Below, in pieces: positions 1-5,180 of a DNA stretch of 5,968 nucleotides (position 1 is the stretch's first letter; every line of letters begins with the position of its first letter). Both the position numbers and the translations under genes were made by a program. Source of the DNA: Clostridiales bacterium (GTDB lineage: Bacteria; Bacillota; Clostridia; Oscillospirales; Oscillospiraceae); assembly GCA_021199695.1 (NCBI GenBank), contig JAJQHP010000255.1, forward strand, positions 1 through 5,968. Reading direction: 5' to 3'. The notes beneath the pieces were generated by a model. It was not told where the DNA came from and searched no databases. It saw only the letters and a program-made list of their open reading frames with translations.

Positions 1-11
1 ACATTATCCAT
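1..11 (-). CDS. 5' end of a further minus-strand gene, cut by the window edge
   Basis: The minus strand reads AGGAG (positions 24-20), eight bases, then ATG GAT AAT GT, giving M-D-N-V as the first residues. An in-frame ATG also lies at 17-15, but it is only two bases from the AGGAG, so the ATG at 11-9 is the better start. The spacing and the position after the upstream gene's stop codon support a real translation start. Only three complete codons are visible, so no product can be named. The 72 bases between this start and the upstream stop hold no clear terminator and are AT-rich for this window (positions 1-60 are about 37% GC). Confidence 0.35.
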
Positions 12-83
12 AATCATGTCTCCTGTAGTAAATTCCGATTTGCCAGCCTGTTGTTCTTATCGGCAGAGGCAATCCTGTATCTG

Positions 84-716
84 TCACACCTTCCTGATTG
101 GATGCCGAATGACGGTTTTCCACTTTTCCGGGGCGACCCTACGGGCGTCGGACAGGTAGATCTCGTGATGTAATCTGCTCTCCGACAAATCGGTCTCATA
201 GCCGTTTTGGGCAAGATAGGCATCCATCAGCGCCACGCTTTTCGCCTCGTCGTCAAAGGGCCCCAGGTGCATCATCTGGACGCACAGGCCCTCGTCGATG
301 GCGAGGAATTCCGCCGGGGAGCAGTCCAGCTTTTTCTTTTTCGAGGCCGTCTCCACCGCCCAGTCAAAGTCAGCTTTGGTAATAAAATCGGGCAGACGGA
401 TGACGGAGATCCAGTGAAAGGCGTTCTTCCTGCTGTAGTCGATGCCGCTCCCGTCCTCCTGCCACCAGAAGCCCTCCAGGGGCGGCACCACGTACTCAAA
501 AAAGCCATCAATCTTGTGGTCAGTCTTATAGCTCATTTTCAGGGTGTACGCCACCGCATACAGAACACCGATGGCGCTCTGGTATGCGCCCCCTTCTTCG
601 TTGGGGTCGCCCTTGCCTCTGACGGCGATATAGTTCGCCTTTGGCACGGTCACGATCTCCGGCCTGTTCTTCGGCAGGTAGAATTCTTTATACTCCTTCT
701 TGAAATCAAACGCCAT
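84..716 (-). CDS. GyrI-like small-molecule-binding domain protein
   Basis: This 210-residue protein is recognised as a GyrI-like (SOUL/effector-binding fold) protein of the family of small stand-alone cytosolic proteins common in Firmicutes. Visible features are the N-terminal pattern FDFKKEYKEFYLPK (residues 3-16), the VRGKGDPNEEGG stretch (32-43), and the conserved VVPPLEGFWWQ segment (76-86), whose acidic and aromatic residues typically line the ligand pocket. HLGPFDDE (150-157) marks the second repeat of the fold. There is no signal peptide or membrane segment. Related GyrI-like proteins have been reported to hydrolyse cyclopropanoid DNA-alkylating toxins. Others only bind ligands, so catalysis here is inference. 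GGAGGAG lies 8-10 bases before the ATG and supports the start. The gene follows a terminator-like hairpin with only 26 bases between them. Its GC content (about 56%) is lower than that of the hemZ and sigma-factor genes. Confidence 0.85.
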   Translation of the reverse strand: MAFDFKKEYKEFYLPKNRPEIVTVPKANYIAVRGKGDPNEEGGAYQSAIGVLYAVAYTLKMSYKTDHKIDGFFEYVVPPLEGFWWQEDGSGIDYSRKNAFHWISVIRLPDFITKADFDWAVETASKKKKLDCSPAEFLAIDEGLCVQMMHLGPFDDEAKSVALMDAYLAQNGYETDLSESRLHHEIYLSDARRVAPEKWKTVIRHPIRKV

Positions 717-742
717 GGTATCATCTCCTCCACGCTCAGTTG

Positions 743-804
743 AAAAGCTGCCGCCCCTGTCGCAGGTGACTGCATATGTCAGATGGGCAGGGGCGGCAGG
801 CTTT
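743..804 (-). terminator. Intrinsic terminator-like hairpin after mrp
   Basis: On the minus strand TGCCGCCCCTG (798-788) pairs perfectly with CAGGGGCGGCA (759-749). After one bulged base the stem continues as AAAGC (804-800) with GCTTT (748-744), giving about 16 bp in all. The 28-base loop can form a small inner TGAC/GTCA stem. The 3' arm runs into only four T residues, then CAACTG, so the U-tract is short. The position just after the mrp stop codon supports termination. On the plus strand there is no comparable T-run and no gene to terminate. Confidence 0.65.
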
Positions 805-818
805 AGGGTGCTTCCGTT

Positions 819-1661
819 TTAAAACTTTCCGTTCAGCTGGCCGTCCAGGAACTCGGCGGTGCGCTCCAGGTAGTTTTTCTCCAGGGACTCCACCGCCCCC
901 GTATCGCAGGCGGCGGCCAGGGCTGGGTCGATGGGCAGGCGGGCCAGGACGATGACCCGGTTCTCCGCCGCCACCTGGGCGATCTTGTTCTCGCCGAAGA
1001 TGGCGTGGCGCTTGCCGCAGTCAGGGCACTGGAAATAGCTGAAATTCTCGATGATACCCAGGACGGGGATATTCATCATCTGAGCCATCTTCACCGCCTT
1101 GGTGACGATCATGGAGACCAGATCCTGGGGGGAGGTGACCACGATGATGCCGTCCACCGGGAGGGACTGGAACACGGTCAGGGGCACATCGCCGGTTCCG
1201 GGAGGCATATCCACAAACAGATAGTCCAGCTCGCCCCAGTTGGTGTCCGTCCAGAACTGCTTCACGCAGCCGGCGATGACCGGGCCCCGCCAGATGACCG
1301 GGTCGGTCTCCGTCTTGGTCAGCAGGTTCAGAGACATGACCTTAATGCCCCCCTCGGACACCGGAGGGATCATACCGATGTCGTCCGCCAGCACCGGCCC
1401 GGTGAGGCCGAAGGCCTTGGGGACGGAGGGGCCGGTGATGTCGGCGTCCAGGATGCCCACCTTCTTGCCAAGGCGGGCCATGGAGACAGCCAGGGCGTCG
1501 GTCACCAGGCTCTTGCCCACGCCGCCCTTACCGCTGACCACCGCCACCACATGCTGAATGCTGGAGGCCGCGTTAGGCGGCTCCCGGAGGTTTTGGGGCT
1601 GGGTGCGATCTCCGCAGCTCTCCCCGCAGGAGGAGCAATCGTGTGTACAATTCTCTGCCAT
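819..1661 (-). CDS. mrp: Mrp/NBP35-type iron-sulfur cluster carrier ATPase
   Basis: This 280-residue cytosolic P-loop ATPase belongs to the Mrp/ApbC/NBP35 family, whose members bind [4Fe-4S] clusters and pass them to apo-proteins. The deviant Walker A, SGKGGVGKS, is at residues 43-51 with the signature lysine K45. LDADITGPS (71-79) is the switch I region, and DMPPGTGD (151-158) is the Walker B/switch II motif typical of Mrp. The CPDC pair (C212, C215) is the C-terminal motif that bridges a cluster between two subunits in the family. The N-terminus carries an extra cysteine cluster, C5, C9, C12 and C16 (CxxxCxxCxxxC), common in clostridial members and possibly a second cluster site. The protein lacks the DUF59 N-terminal domain of some Mrp proteins. 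AAGGAG sits 9 bases before the ATG. The gene lies 60 bases after the nucleoside kinase and is probably co-transcribed with it and hemZ. Confidence 0.93.
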   Translation of the reverse strand: MAENCTHDCSSCGESCGDRTQPQNLREPPNAASSIQHVVAVVSGKGGVGKSLVTDALAVSMARLGKKVGILDADITGPSVPKAFGLTGPVLADDIGMIPPVSEGGIKVMSLNLLTKTETDPVIWRGPVIAGCVKQFWTDTNWGELDYLFVDMPPGTGDVPLTVFQSLPVDGIIVVTSPQDLVSMIVTKAVKMAQMMNIPVLGIIENFSYFQCPDCGKRHAIFGENKIAQVAAENRVIVLARLPIDPALAAACDTGAVESLEKNYLERTAEFLDGQLNGKF

Positions 1662-1721
1662 AAGAAATCTCTCCTTTTATCTGTCGTCCGGCGGTTCTGC
1701 CGGGCGGGGTTGGTTGGTTTG

Positions 1722-2660
1722 TCAATGCCGGTCATAGCTCCCGCCGCCGATGAACTCCCGAAGAAGGGAGTCCCTTGCCACCAGCTCGGCGGAGATGGGG
1801 ACAAAGCGGTCAAAGGCCCAGATCATCTCCAGAATCTCCCGGCGGCGGATGTTTTCCTCCGGGACGGAGCGGAACAGCCGCTCGGCGTAGCGGCCCATGA
1901 CGTTCACCTCATAGGGCAGGGACGAGTCGAAGATCAGGTCTGCCCGGCTCTTGTAGGGGGAGATATACTGCTTTTCCCCCCGGCGGACGTTGTCCCACAT
2001 ATCCAGGGTCTCCCCTACTCCGGTGCCCCGGAAGTTCAGGTCGCGGACGGTCCGGCGGGTCAGCCGTATCCAGGTGCCCTTAAACACCACCCGGCCCAGC
2101 CGCACCACGTTGGAGCGGGCGGAGATGTACACCTTAAAGGCGTTCTCGTGTCGGCCCGCCAAATCGTCGTTCAGGGCGTGGATGCCCTCAAATACGGCGA
2201 TCTCGTCCTTTCCCAGCCGCAGAGGGGTCACCTCTCCCTCCGCCCGTCTCTGGTGGGTGAAATCAAAGGTGGGGATGGCAATCTCCTCCCCCCGCTCCAG
2301 GGCGGTAAAGTGCCGGTCCAGCAGCTCCATATCCAGACACCGGGGGGATTCATAGTCATAATCTCCCTCCGGGGTCTTGGGGCCGTTGACCCGGTCAGGC
2401 GTCTGGAAATAGTTGTCTAGGGCCACGGCGTGGGTGTGCACCCCCCGGCGCTCCAGCTCCTCCTCAATTTTCAGGGCGGTGGTGGTCTTTCCGGAGCCGG
2501 AGGGCCCGGAGAGGAGCACCACCGGGCTGTTCTTTCGGTTGTTCAGGATTTGTTCCGCCGCCTGGCAGATGTGCTGCTGATAGTCCCGGTCGCTCTCGGC
2601 CAGGAAGGCCGCCGGGTCGCTGGAGGCCCTTCGGTTGATGTCGGTGAGCAGATATGCCAT
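1722..2660 (-). CDS. Uridine kinase/phosphoribulokinase-type nucleoside kinase
   Basis: This 312-residue P-loop kinase belongs to the phosphoribulokinase/uridine kinase superfamily, and its likely role is ATP-dependent phosphorylation of a nucleoside such as uridine in pyrimidine salvage. The Walker A motif GPSGSGKTT is at 52-60. LDNYF (81-85) gives the acidic and aromatic residues that contact the substrate in this family. PTFDF (130-134) and the FEGIHAL stretch (157-163) match the characteristic nucleoside-kinase blocks, and RRTVRD (202-207) is the likely lid arginine region. Many Firmicute relatives are about 550 residues, with an N-terminal TGS and tRNA-synthetase-like part. That part is absent here, leaving only a roughly 45-residue helical N-terminus. 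GGGAGGG lies 6 bases before the ATG and overlaps the end of hemZ, whose stop codon is 2 bases upstream, so translation is probably coupled. The true substrate is not shown by the sequence. Confidence 0.85.
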   Translation of the reverse strand: MAYLLTDINRRASSDPAAFLAESDRDYQQHICQAAEQILNNRKNSPVVLLSGPSGSGKTTTALKIEEELERRGVHTHAVALDNYFQTPDRVNGPKTPEGDYDYESPRCLDMELLDRHFTALERGEEIAIPTFDFTHQRRAEGEVTPLRLGKDEIAVFEGIHALNDDLAGRHENAFKVYISARSNVVRLGRVVFKGTWIRLTRRTVRDLNFRGTGVGETLDMWDNVRRGEKQYISPYKSRADLIFDSSLPYEVNVMGRYAERLFRSVPEENIRRREILEMIWAFDRFVPISAELVARDSLLREFIGGGSYDRH

Positions 2661-2662
2661 AG

Positions 2663-4159
2663 CTATCCCTCCCTGTGAAGCAGCGACTGATAAAAGGGGA
2701 CGATCTGCTCCTTCTCCCCGCAGAGCTGCTCAATGCGCTGAATATATTCATATGGATATTTGGGGTTGGTCATGCGCACGATCTTTCCCGTGGACGGGTC
2801 GGTGAGCTTGGTAGAGCCCCCTGCCCCCAGGGCCAGGATGGTGTGCAGCTCCTCCATGATGCAGACGTTGTACAGCCCCTCATACCCCGGCTTGCACCAG
2901 CCGATGTTTTCCAACGCCCCGGACATGTATTTCTGGCGATAGAGGTAATAGGGCCGGTAGCCCGCCTCCGCCAGCCGGGGCCAGGCGTAGTCCAGCATTT
3001 GGGCCGTCTCCTCCCCGGTGGGCAGGCCCTGACGCTCCAGAATGAGCCGGGAGCCCTTTTTCAGAGCCAGGGTGTGGACGGTGATGTTTTCCGGCTCCAG
3101 GTCCATGACGGTGTCCAGAGAGTATCGGAATCCTGCCACCGTGTCCCGGGGCAGTCCGGCGATCAGGTCCATATTCACCGCCGGTATCCCGGAGTCCCGG
3201 GCCAGACGATAGGCCCGGAGGATGTCCGCCGCCGTGTGCTCCCGGCCCATGGCCCGGAGCACCTCGTCCTCCATGGTCTGGGGATTGACGGACACCCGGT
3301 CTACCCCGTGCTGTCGGAGGACGGCCAGCTTTTCCGCGGTGATGGTGTCCGGTCGTCCCGCCTCCACCGTCCACTCGGAGAGACGGGAGAGGTCAAAGGC
3401 CCTGCGGATATGTCCCAGCAGCCGGTCCAGCTGGGCCGGTGAGAGGGTGGTAGGGGTGCCGCCGCCGATGTAGACCGAGCGGGCCGCCGCCCCCGCCCGG
3501 GGCAGGACTTCTGCGGCGGCGTCGATCTCCCGGTCCAGGGCGTCCAGATACGGCTCCACCAGCTTCATCGCCTTCTGCACATCGGCGGAGACAAAGGAGC
3601 AGTAGGCGCAGCGGGTGGGGCAGAACGGGATGCCCACATAGAGAGACAGCTCCTCCGGATGGAGGGACTGCTGGATCTCCCGCCCGGCTCTGGCCGCCTC
3701 CAGCGCCAGCTTCGTCCGCTGAGGGGATACAAAATACTCCTGCAGGAACCGCTGCTCCGTCTCCTCCTCGCTCAGCCCCTCCTCCAACGCTTTGGAGGCC
3801 AGTTTGGCTGGGCGGATGCCGGTGAGGGCGCCCCAGTCCGGCTTTTTGTCCAGAAGCTGCACCGCCGCAAGATAGAAGGACTGTTTGATGAGCCGTTGGA
3901 GCAGCCGGTCACGCACCAGGGCCTCCCCGGTCAGAGCCGCCTCCGAGAGCTGTGCCGTGCCGGAGACCGTCCTGTCGGTGAGACAAATCGCCGTGTCACA
4001 GTGGGCTGTTCCGTCCGTATATGTCAGCTCGGAGACCGCCCACGGCCCCTCCCCTGTCGGCTCTGTCTCCGGGTATTCCGGCCGCTGATCCGGGAAAAGC
4101 ACCAGCATGATCTGCTCCACAGCGTAGCGGTAGCTGTGGCCCTTGAGAGTTAGCTTCAT
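2663..4159 (-). CDS. hemZ: Coproporphyrinogen III dehydrogenase HemZ family, radical SAM
   Basis: This 498-residue radical-SAM protein closely resembles Bacillus HemZ in length and blocks. HemZ is implicated in oxygen-independent conversion of coproporphyrinogen III to protoporphyrinogen IX. The [4Fe-4S]/SAM motif GIPFCPTRCAYC carries C180, C184 and C187 (CxxxCxxC). GGGTP (232-236) is the SAM-binding glycine motif, and VEAGRPD (265-271) and VNPQTM (291-296) are conserved barrel strands. The HemZ-specific WGALTGIRPAKL block precedes the barrel (109-120), and PYYLYRQKYMSGALENIGW (403-421) follows it. The fourth cysteine found in HemN (CxC) is a serine here (S188), as usual in HemZ and HemW relatives. 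No other heme gene is visible, so catalysis of this exact step in this organism is not proven; a HemW-like heme-handling role is the alternative. GAGGA lies 11 bases before the ATG, a rather long spacing, and an in-frame stop at 4180-4178 rules out a longer start. It is probably the first gene of an operon with the kinase and mrp. Confidence 0.92.
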   Translation of the reverse strand: MKLTLKGHSYRYAVEQIMLVLFPDQRPEYPETEPTGEGPWAVSELTYTDGTAHCDTAICLTDRTVSGTAQLSEAALTGEALVRDRLLQRLIKQSFYLAAVQLLDKKPDWGALTGIRPAKLASKALEEGLSEEETEQRFLQEYFVSPQRTKLALEAARAGREIQQSLHPEELSLYVGIPFCPTRCAYCSFVSADVQKAMKLVEPYLDALDREIDAAAEVLPRAGAAARSVYIGGGTPTTLSPAQLDRLLGHIRRAFDLSRLSEWTVEAGRPDTITAEKLAVLRQHGVDRVSVNPQTMEDEVLRAMGREHTAADILRAYRLARDSGIPAVNMDLIAGLPRDTVAGFRYSLDTVMDLEPENITVHTLALKKGSRLILERQGLPTGEETAQMLDYAWPRLAEAGYRPYYLYRQKYMSGALENIGWCKPGYEGLYNVCIMEELHTILALGAGGSTKLTDPSTGKIVRMTNPKYPYEYIQRIEQLCGEKEQIVPFYQSLLHREG

Positions 4160-4181
4160 TTGCCGTTCCGTCCTCGCTCAT

Positions 4182-4254
4182 GGGAAATGTGATAACGGAA
4201 TCAGCATACCACAGAACGGGAAAAAATGCTAGGGCTTCACCGTACACATTTCCC
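4182..4254. repeat. Inverted repeat in the hemZ upstream region
   Basis: GGGAAATGTG at 4182-4191 and its perfect reverse complement CACATTTCCC at 4245-4254 form a 10-bp inverted repeat, 53 bases apart. Beyond the core both arms continue toward a TA-containing CGG (ATAACGG in one, TACGG in the other), so the similarity reaches about 15 bp with two single-base bulges. A shorter related GGGAAA occurs at 4218-4223. The arms flank the candidate hemZ -10 element. They could be a pair of operator half-sites or the base of a long RNA hairpin. I do not recognise the motif. Confidence 0.55.
4203..4211 (-). promoter_or_regulatory. Candidate extended -10 promoter for hemZ
   Basis: The minus strand reads TGG then TATGCT (4208-4203). 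This is an extended -10 (TGn) followed by a hexamer matching TATAAT at four of six positions. The best -35 candidate, 18 bases upstream, matches TTGACA at only three positions, so the call rests on the extended -10. A promoter is expected here because a terminator separates sigG from hemZ and the next gene start is about 45 bases downstream. Confidence 0.3.
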
Positions 4255-4264
4255 GGGATTCCGC

Positions 4265-4291
4265 AAAATTCCCCCGGCGGGCAGCCGGGGG
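4265..4291 (-). terminator. Intrinsic terminator of sigG
   Basis: On the minus strand CCCCCGGC (4291-4284) pairs perfectly with GCCGGGGG (4278-4271) around a 5-base loop. It is followed by AATTTTG, a short U-tract. The stem begins on the base immediately after the sigG TAG stop codon. It separates the sporulation cluster from the hemZ operon. Confidence 0.75.
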
Positions 4292-5068
4292 CTATGAGAT
4301 ATTTTTCCGTATCTGTCCGATGGCGCTCTTTTCCAGCCGGGAGACCTGAGCCTGGGAGATGCCCACCTCGGCGGAGACCTCCATCTGGGTCTTGCCCTGG
4401 TAGAACCGCAGCTCCAGGATGTGCCGCTCCCGCTCGGGGAGGCGTTCCATGGCGTCCCGGAGGGCCAGGTGCTCCAGCCAGTGCTCGTCGTTGTTCTTCT
4501 CGTCCTTCACCTGATCCATGACGCACACTGTATCCCCGCCGTCGGAGTAGATGGGCTCGTACAGGCTCACCGGGTCGGAGATGGCGTCCATGGCAAAGAC
4601 CACGTCCTCCCGTTTCAGCTCCAGGATTTTGGCGATCTCGTCCAGGGACGGCTCCCGCTGGTGCTCCCGGGTGAACTCCTCCCGGGTCTGGAGCACCCGA
4701 TAGGCCATGTCCCGCATGGAGCGGCTGACCCGGAGGGCGGAGGAGTCCCGGAGGAACCGCCGCACCTCCCCCAAAATCAGAGGGACGCCGTAGGTGGAGA
4801 ACTTCACCTCAAACTGGTCGCAGTCGAACCGGTCTACCGCCTTGACCAAACCGATACAGCCCACCTGGAACAGGTCATCCATGTTCTCTCCCCGCCCAGC
4901 AAACCGCTGGATGACGGAGAGCACCAGGCGCAGATTACCCTCGATCATCTCCTGCCGGGCCTGCTGATCTCCCCGCTTGACCCGGCGGAGCAGTTCGGTC
5001 ATCTCCTCGCTTTTCAATACCTTCAGCTTGGACGTATTCACGCCGCAAATCTCTACCTTGCCGTTCAT
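4292..5068 (-). CDS. sigG: Forespore RNA polymerase sigma factor sigma-G
   Basis: This 258-residue sigma-70-family factor directs late forespore transcription during sporulation. The N-terminal block KVEICGVNTSKL (4-15) is diagnostic of sigma-G and absent from sigma-F. Region 2.1-2.2 is GNLRLVLSVIQRF (44-56) and DDLFQVGCIGL (64-74). Regions 2.3-2.4 run through KFSTYGVPLILGEVRRFLRD (89-108). LRVSRSMRD (112-120) opens region 3, DPVSLYEPIYSDGGD (165-179) is the conserved linker, and region 4.2 ends in the helix-turn-helix TQMEVSAEVGISQAQVSRLE (227-246). Length and blocks match B. subtilis sigma-G (260 residues). The residue before GNLRLVL is E43, where B. subtilis sigma-G has the asparagine needed for CsfB binding. 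GGAGG lies 8 bases before the ATG, but inside the 3' arm of a hairpin. A sigma-F-type promoter lies just upstream, and sigma-E is encoded directly before it without a terminator between. Confidence 0.97.
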   Translation of the reverse strand: MNGKVEICGVNTSKLKVLKSEEMTELLRRVKRGDQQARQEMIEGNLRLVLSVIQRFAGRGENMDDLFQVGCIGLVKAVDRFDCDQFEVKFSTYGVPLILGEVRRFLRDSSALRVSRSMRDMAYRVLQTREEFTREHQREPSLDEIAKILELKREDVVFAMDAISDPVSLYEPIYSDGGDTVCVMDQVKDEKNNDEHWLEHLALRDAMERLPERERHILELRFYQGKTQMEVSAEVGISQAQVSRLEKSAIGQIRKNIS

Positions 5069-5070
5069 AC

Positions 5071-5119
5071 GAAAAACCTCCCGTGATACTGCTCTCAGTA
5101 TCTCCAGCGGAGGTTTTTC
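5071..5119 (-). promoter_or_regulatory. RBS-sequestering hairpin in the sigG leader
   Basis: On the minus strand GAAAAACCTCC (5119-5109) and GGAGGTTTTTC (5081-5071) form an 11-bp perfect stem. Nested inside is GATACTG (5102-5096), loop AGAG (5095-5092), then CAGTATC (5091-5085), a 7-bp perfect stem. The two stems are joined by an asymmetric internal loop (6 and 3 bases). The 3' outer arm contains the complete sigG Shine-Dalgarno GGAGG (5081-5077), so the folded RNA should hide the ribosome binding site. A stem-loop blocking sigG translation from read-through spoIIG mRNA has been discussed for B. subtilis. Here it is read directly from the sequence, and its function is inferred. Confidence 0.75.
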
Positions 5120-5125
5120 CTATGC
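5096..5125 (-). promoter_or_regulatory. Sigma-F (possibly also sigma-G) promoter of sigG
   Basis: The minus strand has GCATA (5125-5121) as a -35, matching the sigma-F consensus GYWTA exactly. After a 15-base spacer, GGAGATACTG (5105-5096) matches the sigma-F -10 pattern GGnrAnAnT, with only the last, weakly conserved base off. GCATA also fits the sigma-G -35 (GHATR), and GATACTG at 18-base spacing partly fits the sigma-G -10, so autoregulation is possible. The predicted start of transcription is near 5092-5088, about 20 bases before the ATG. This agrees with the known sigma-F control of sigG in Bacillus. Confidence 0.7.
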
Positions 5126-5180
5126 GGGAGAGATCGGGCGGGAAGCGTCCCTTCCGGTCAGATGAGGGAACTTCCGGCTG

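Noticed and set aside
1690..1707. Small inverted repeat CCGGC/GCCGG between the kinase and mrp
   Set aside because: It is a 5-bp stem with no T-tract on the minus strand, followed by the mrp ribosome binding site, so it is unlikely to be a terminator.
1005..2420. Long open frame of 471 codons on the plus strand
   Set aside because: It lies antisense across mrp and the kinase, both of which have clear family motifs. Its composition (rich in His, Gly, Asp, Val) is typical of the complement of GC-rich codons, and no conserved domain is visible.
2675..3442. Plus-strand open frame of 255 codons opposite hemZ
   Set aside because: It is a shadow of hemZ; the minus-strand frame carries the radical-SAM cysteines and all HemZ blocks.
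3996..4526. Minus-strand open frame of 176 codons across the sigG-hemZ gap, with an internal ATG at 4181-4179
   Set aside because: It overlaps sigG and hemZ in another frame, runs through the terminator stem and is Gly/Pro/Arg-rich. The upstream ATG has no Shine-Dalgarno, while hemZ has a coherent start.
5071..5119. The sigG leader hairpin read as an intrinsic terminator of sigE
   Set aside because: The five T residues lie inside the outer 3' arm rather than after a complete stem, and the inner stem is separated from them by the GGGAGG ribosome binding site. Translation control of sigG fits better.
5130..5180. GGAAG/CTTCC short stem just after the sigE stop codon
   Set aside because: It is a 5-bp stem without a following T-run, so I do not call a terminator; this leaves sigE-sigG read-through possible.
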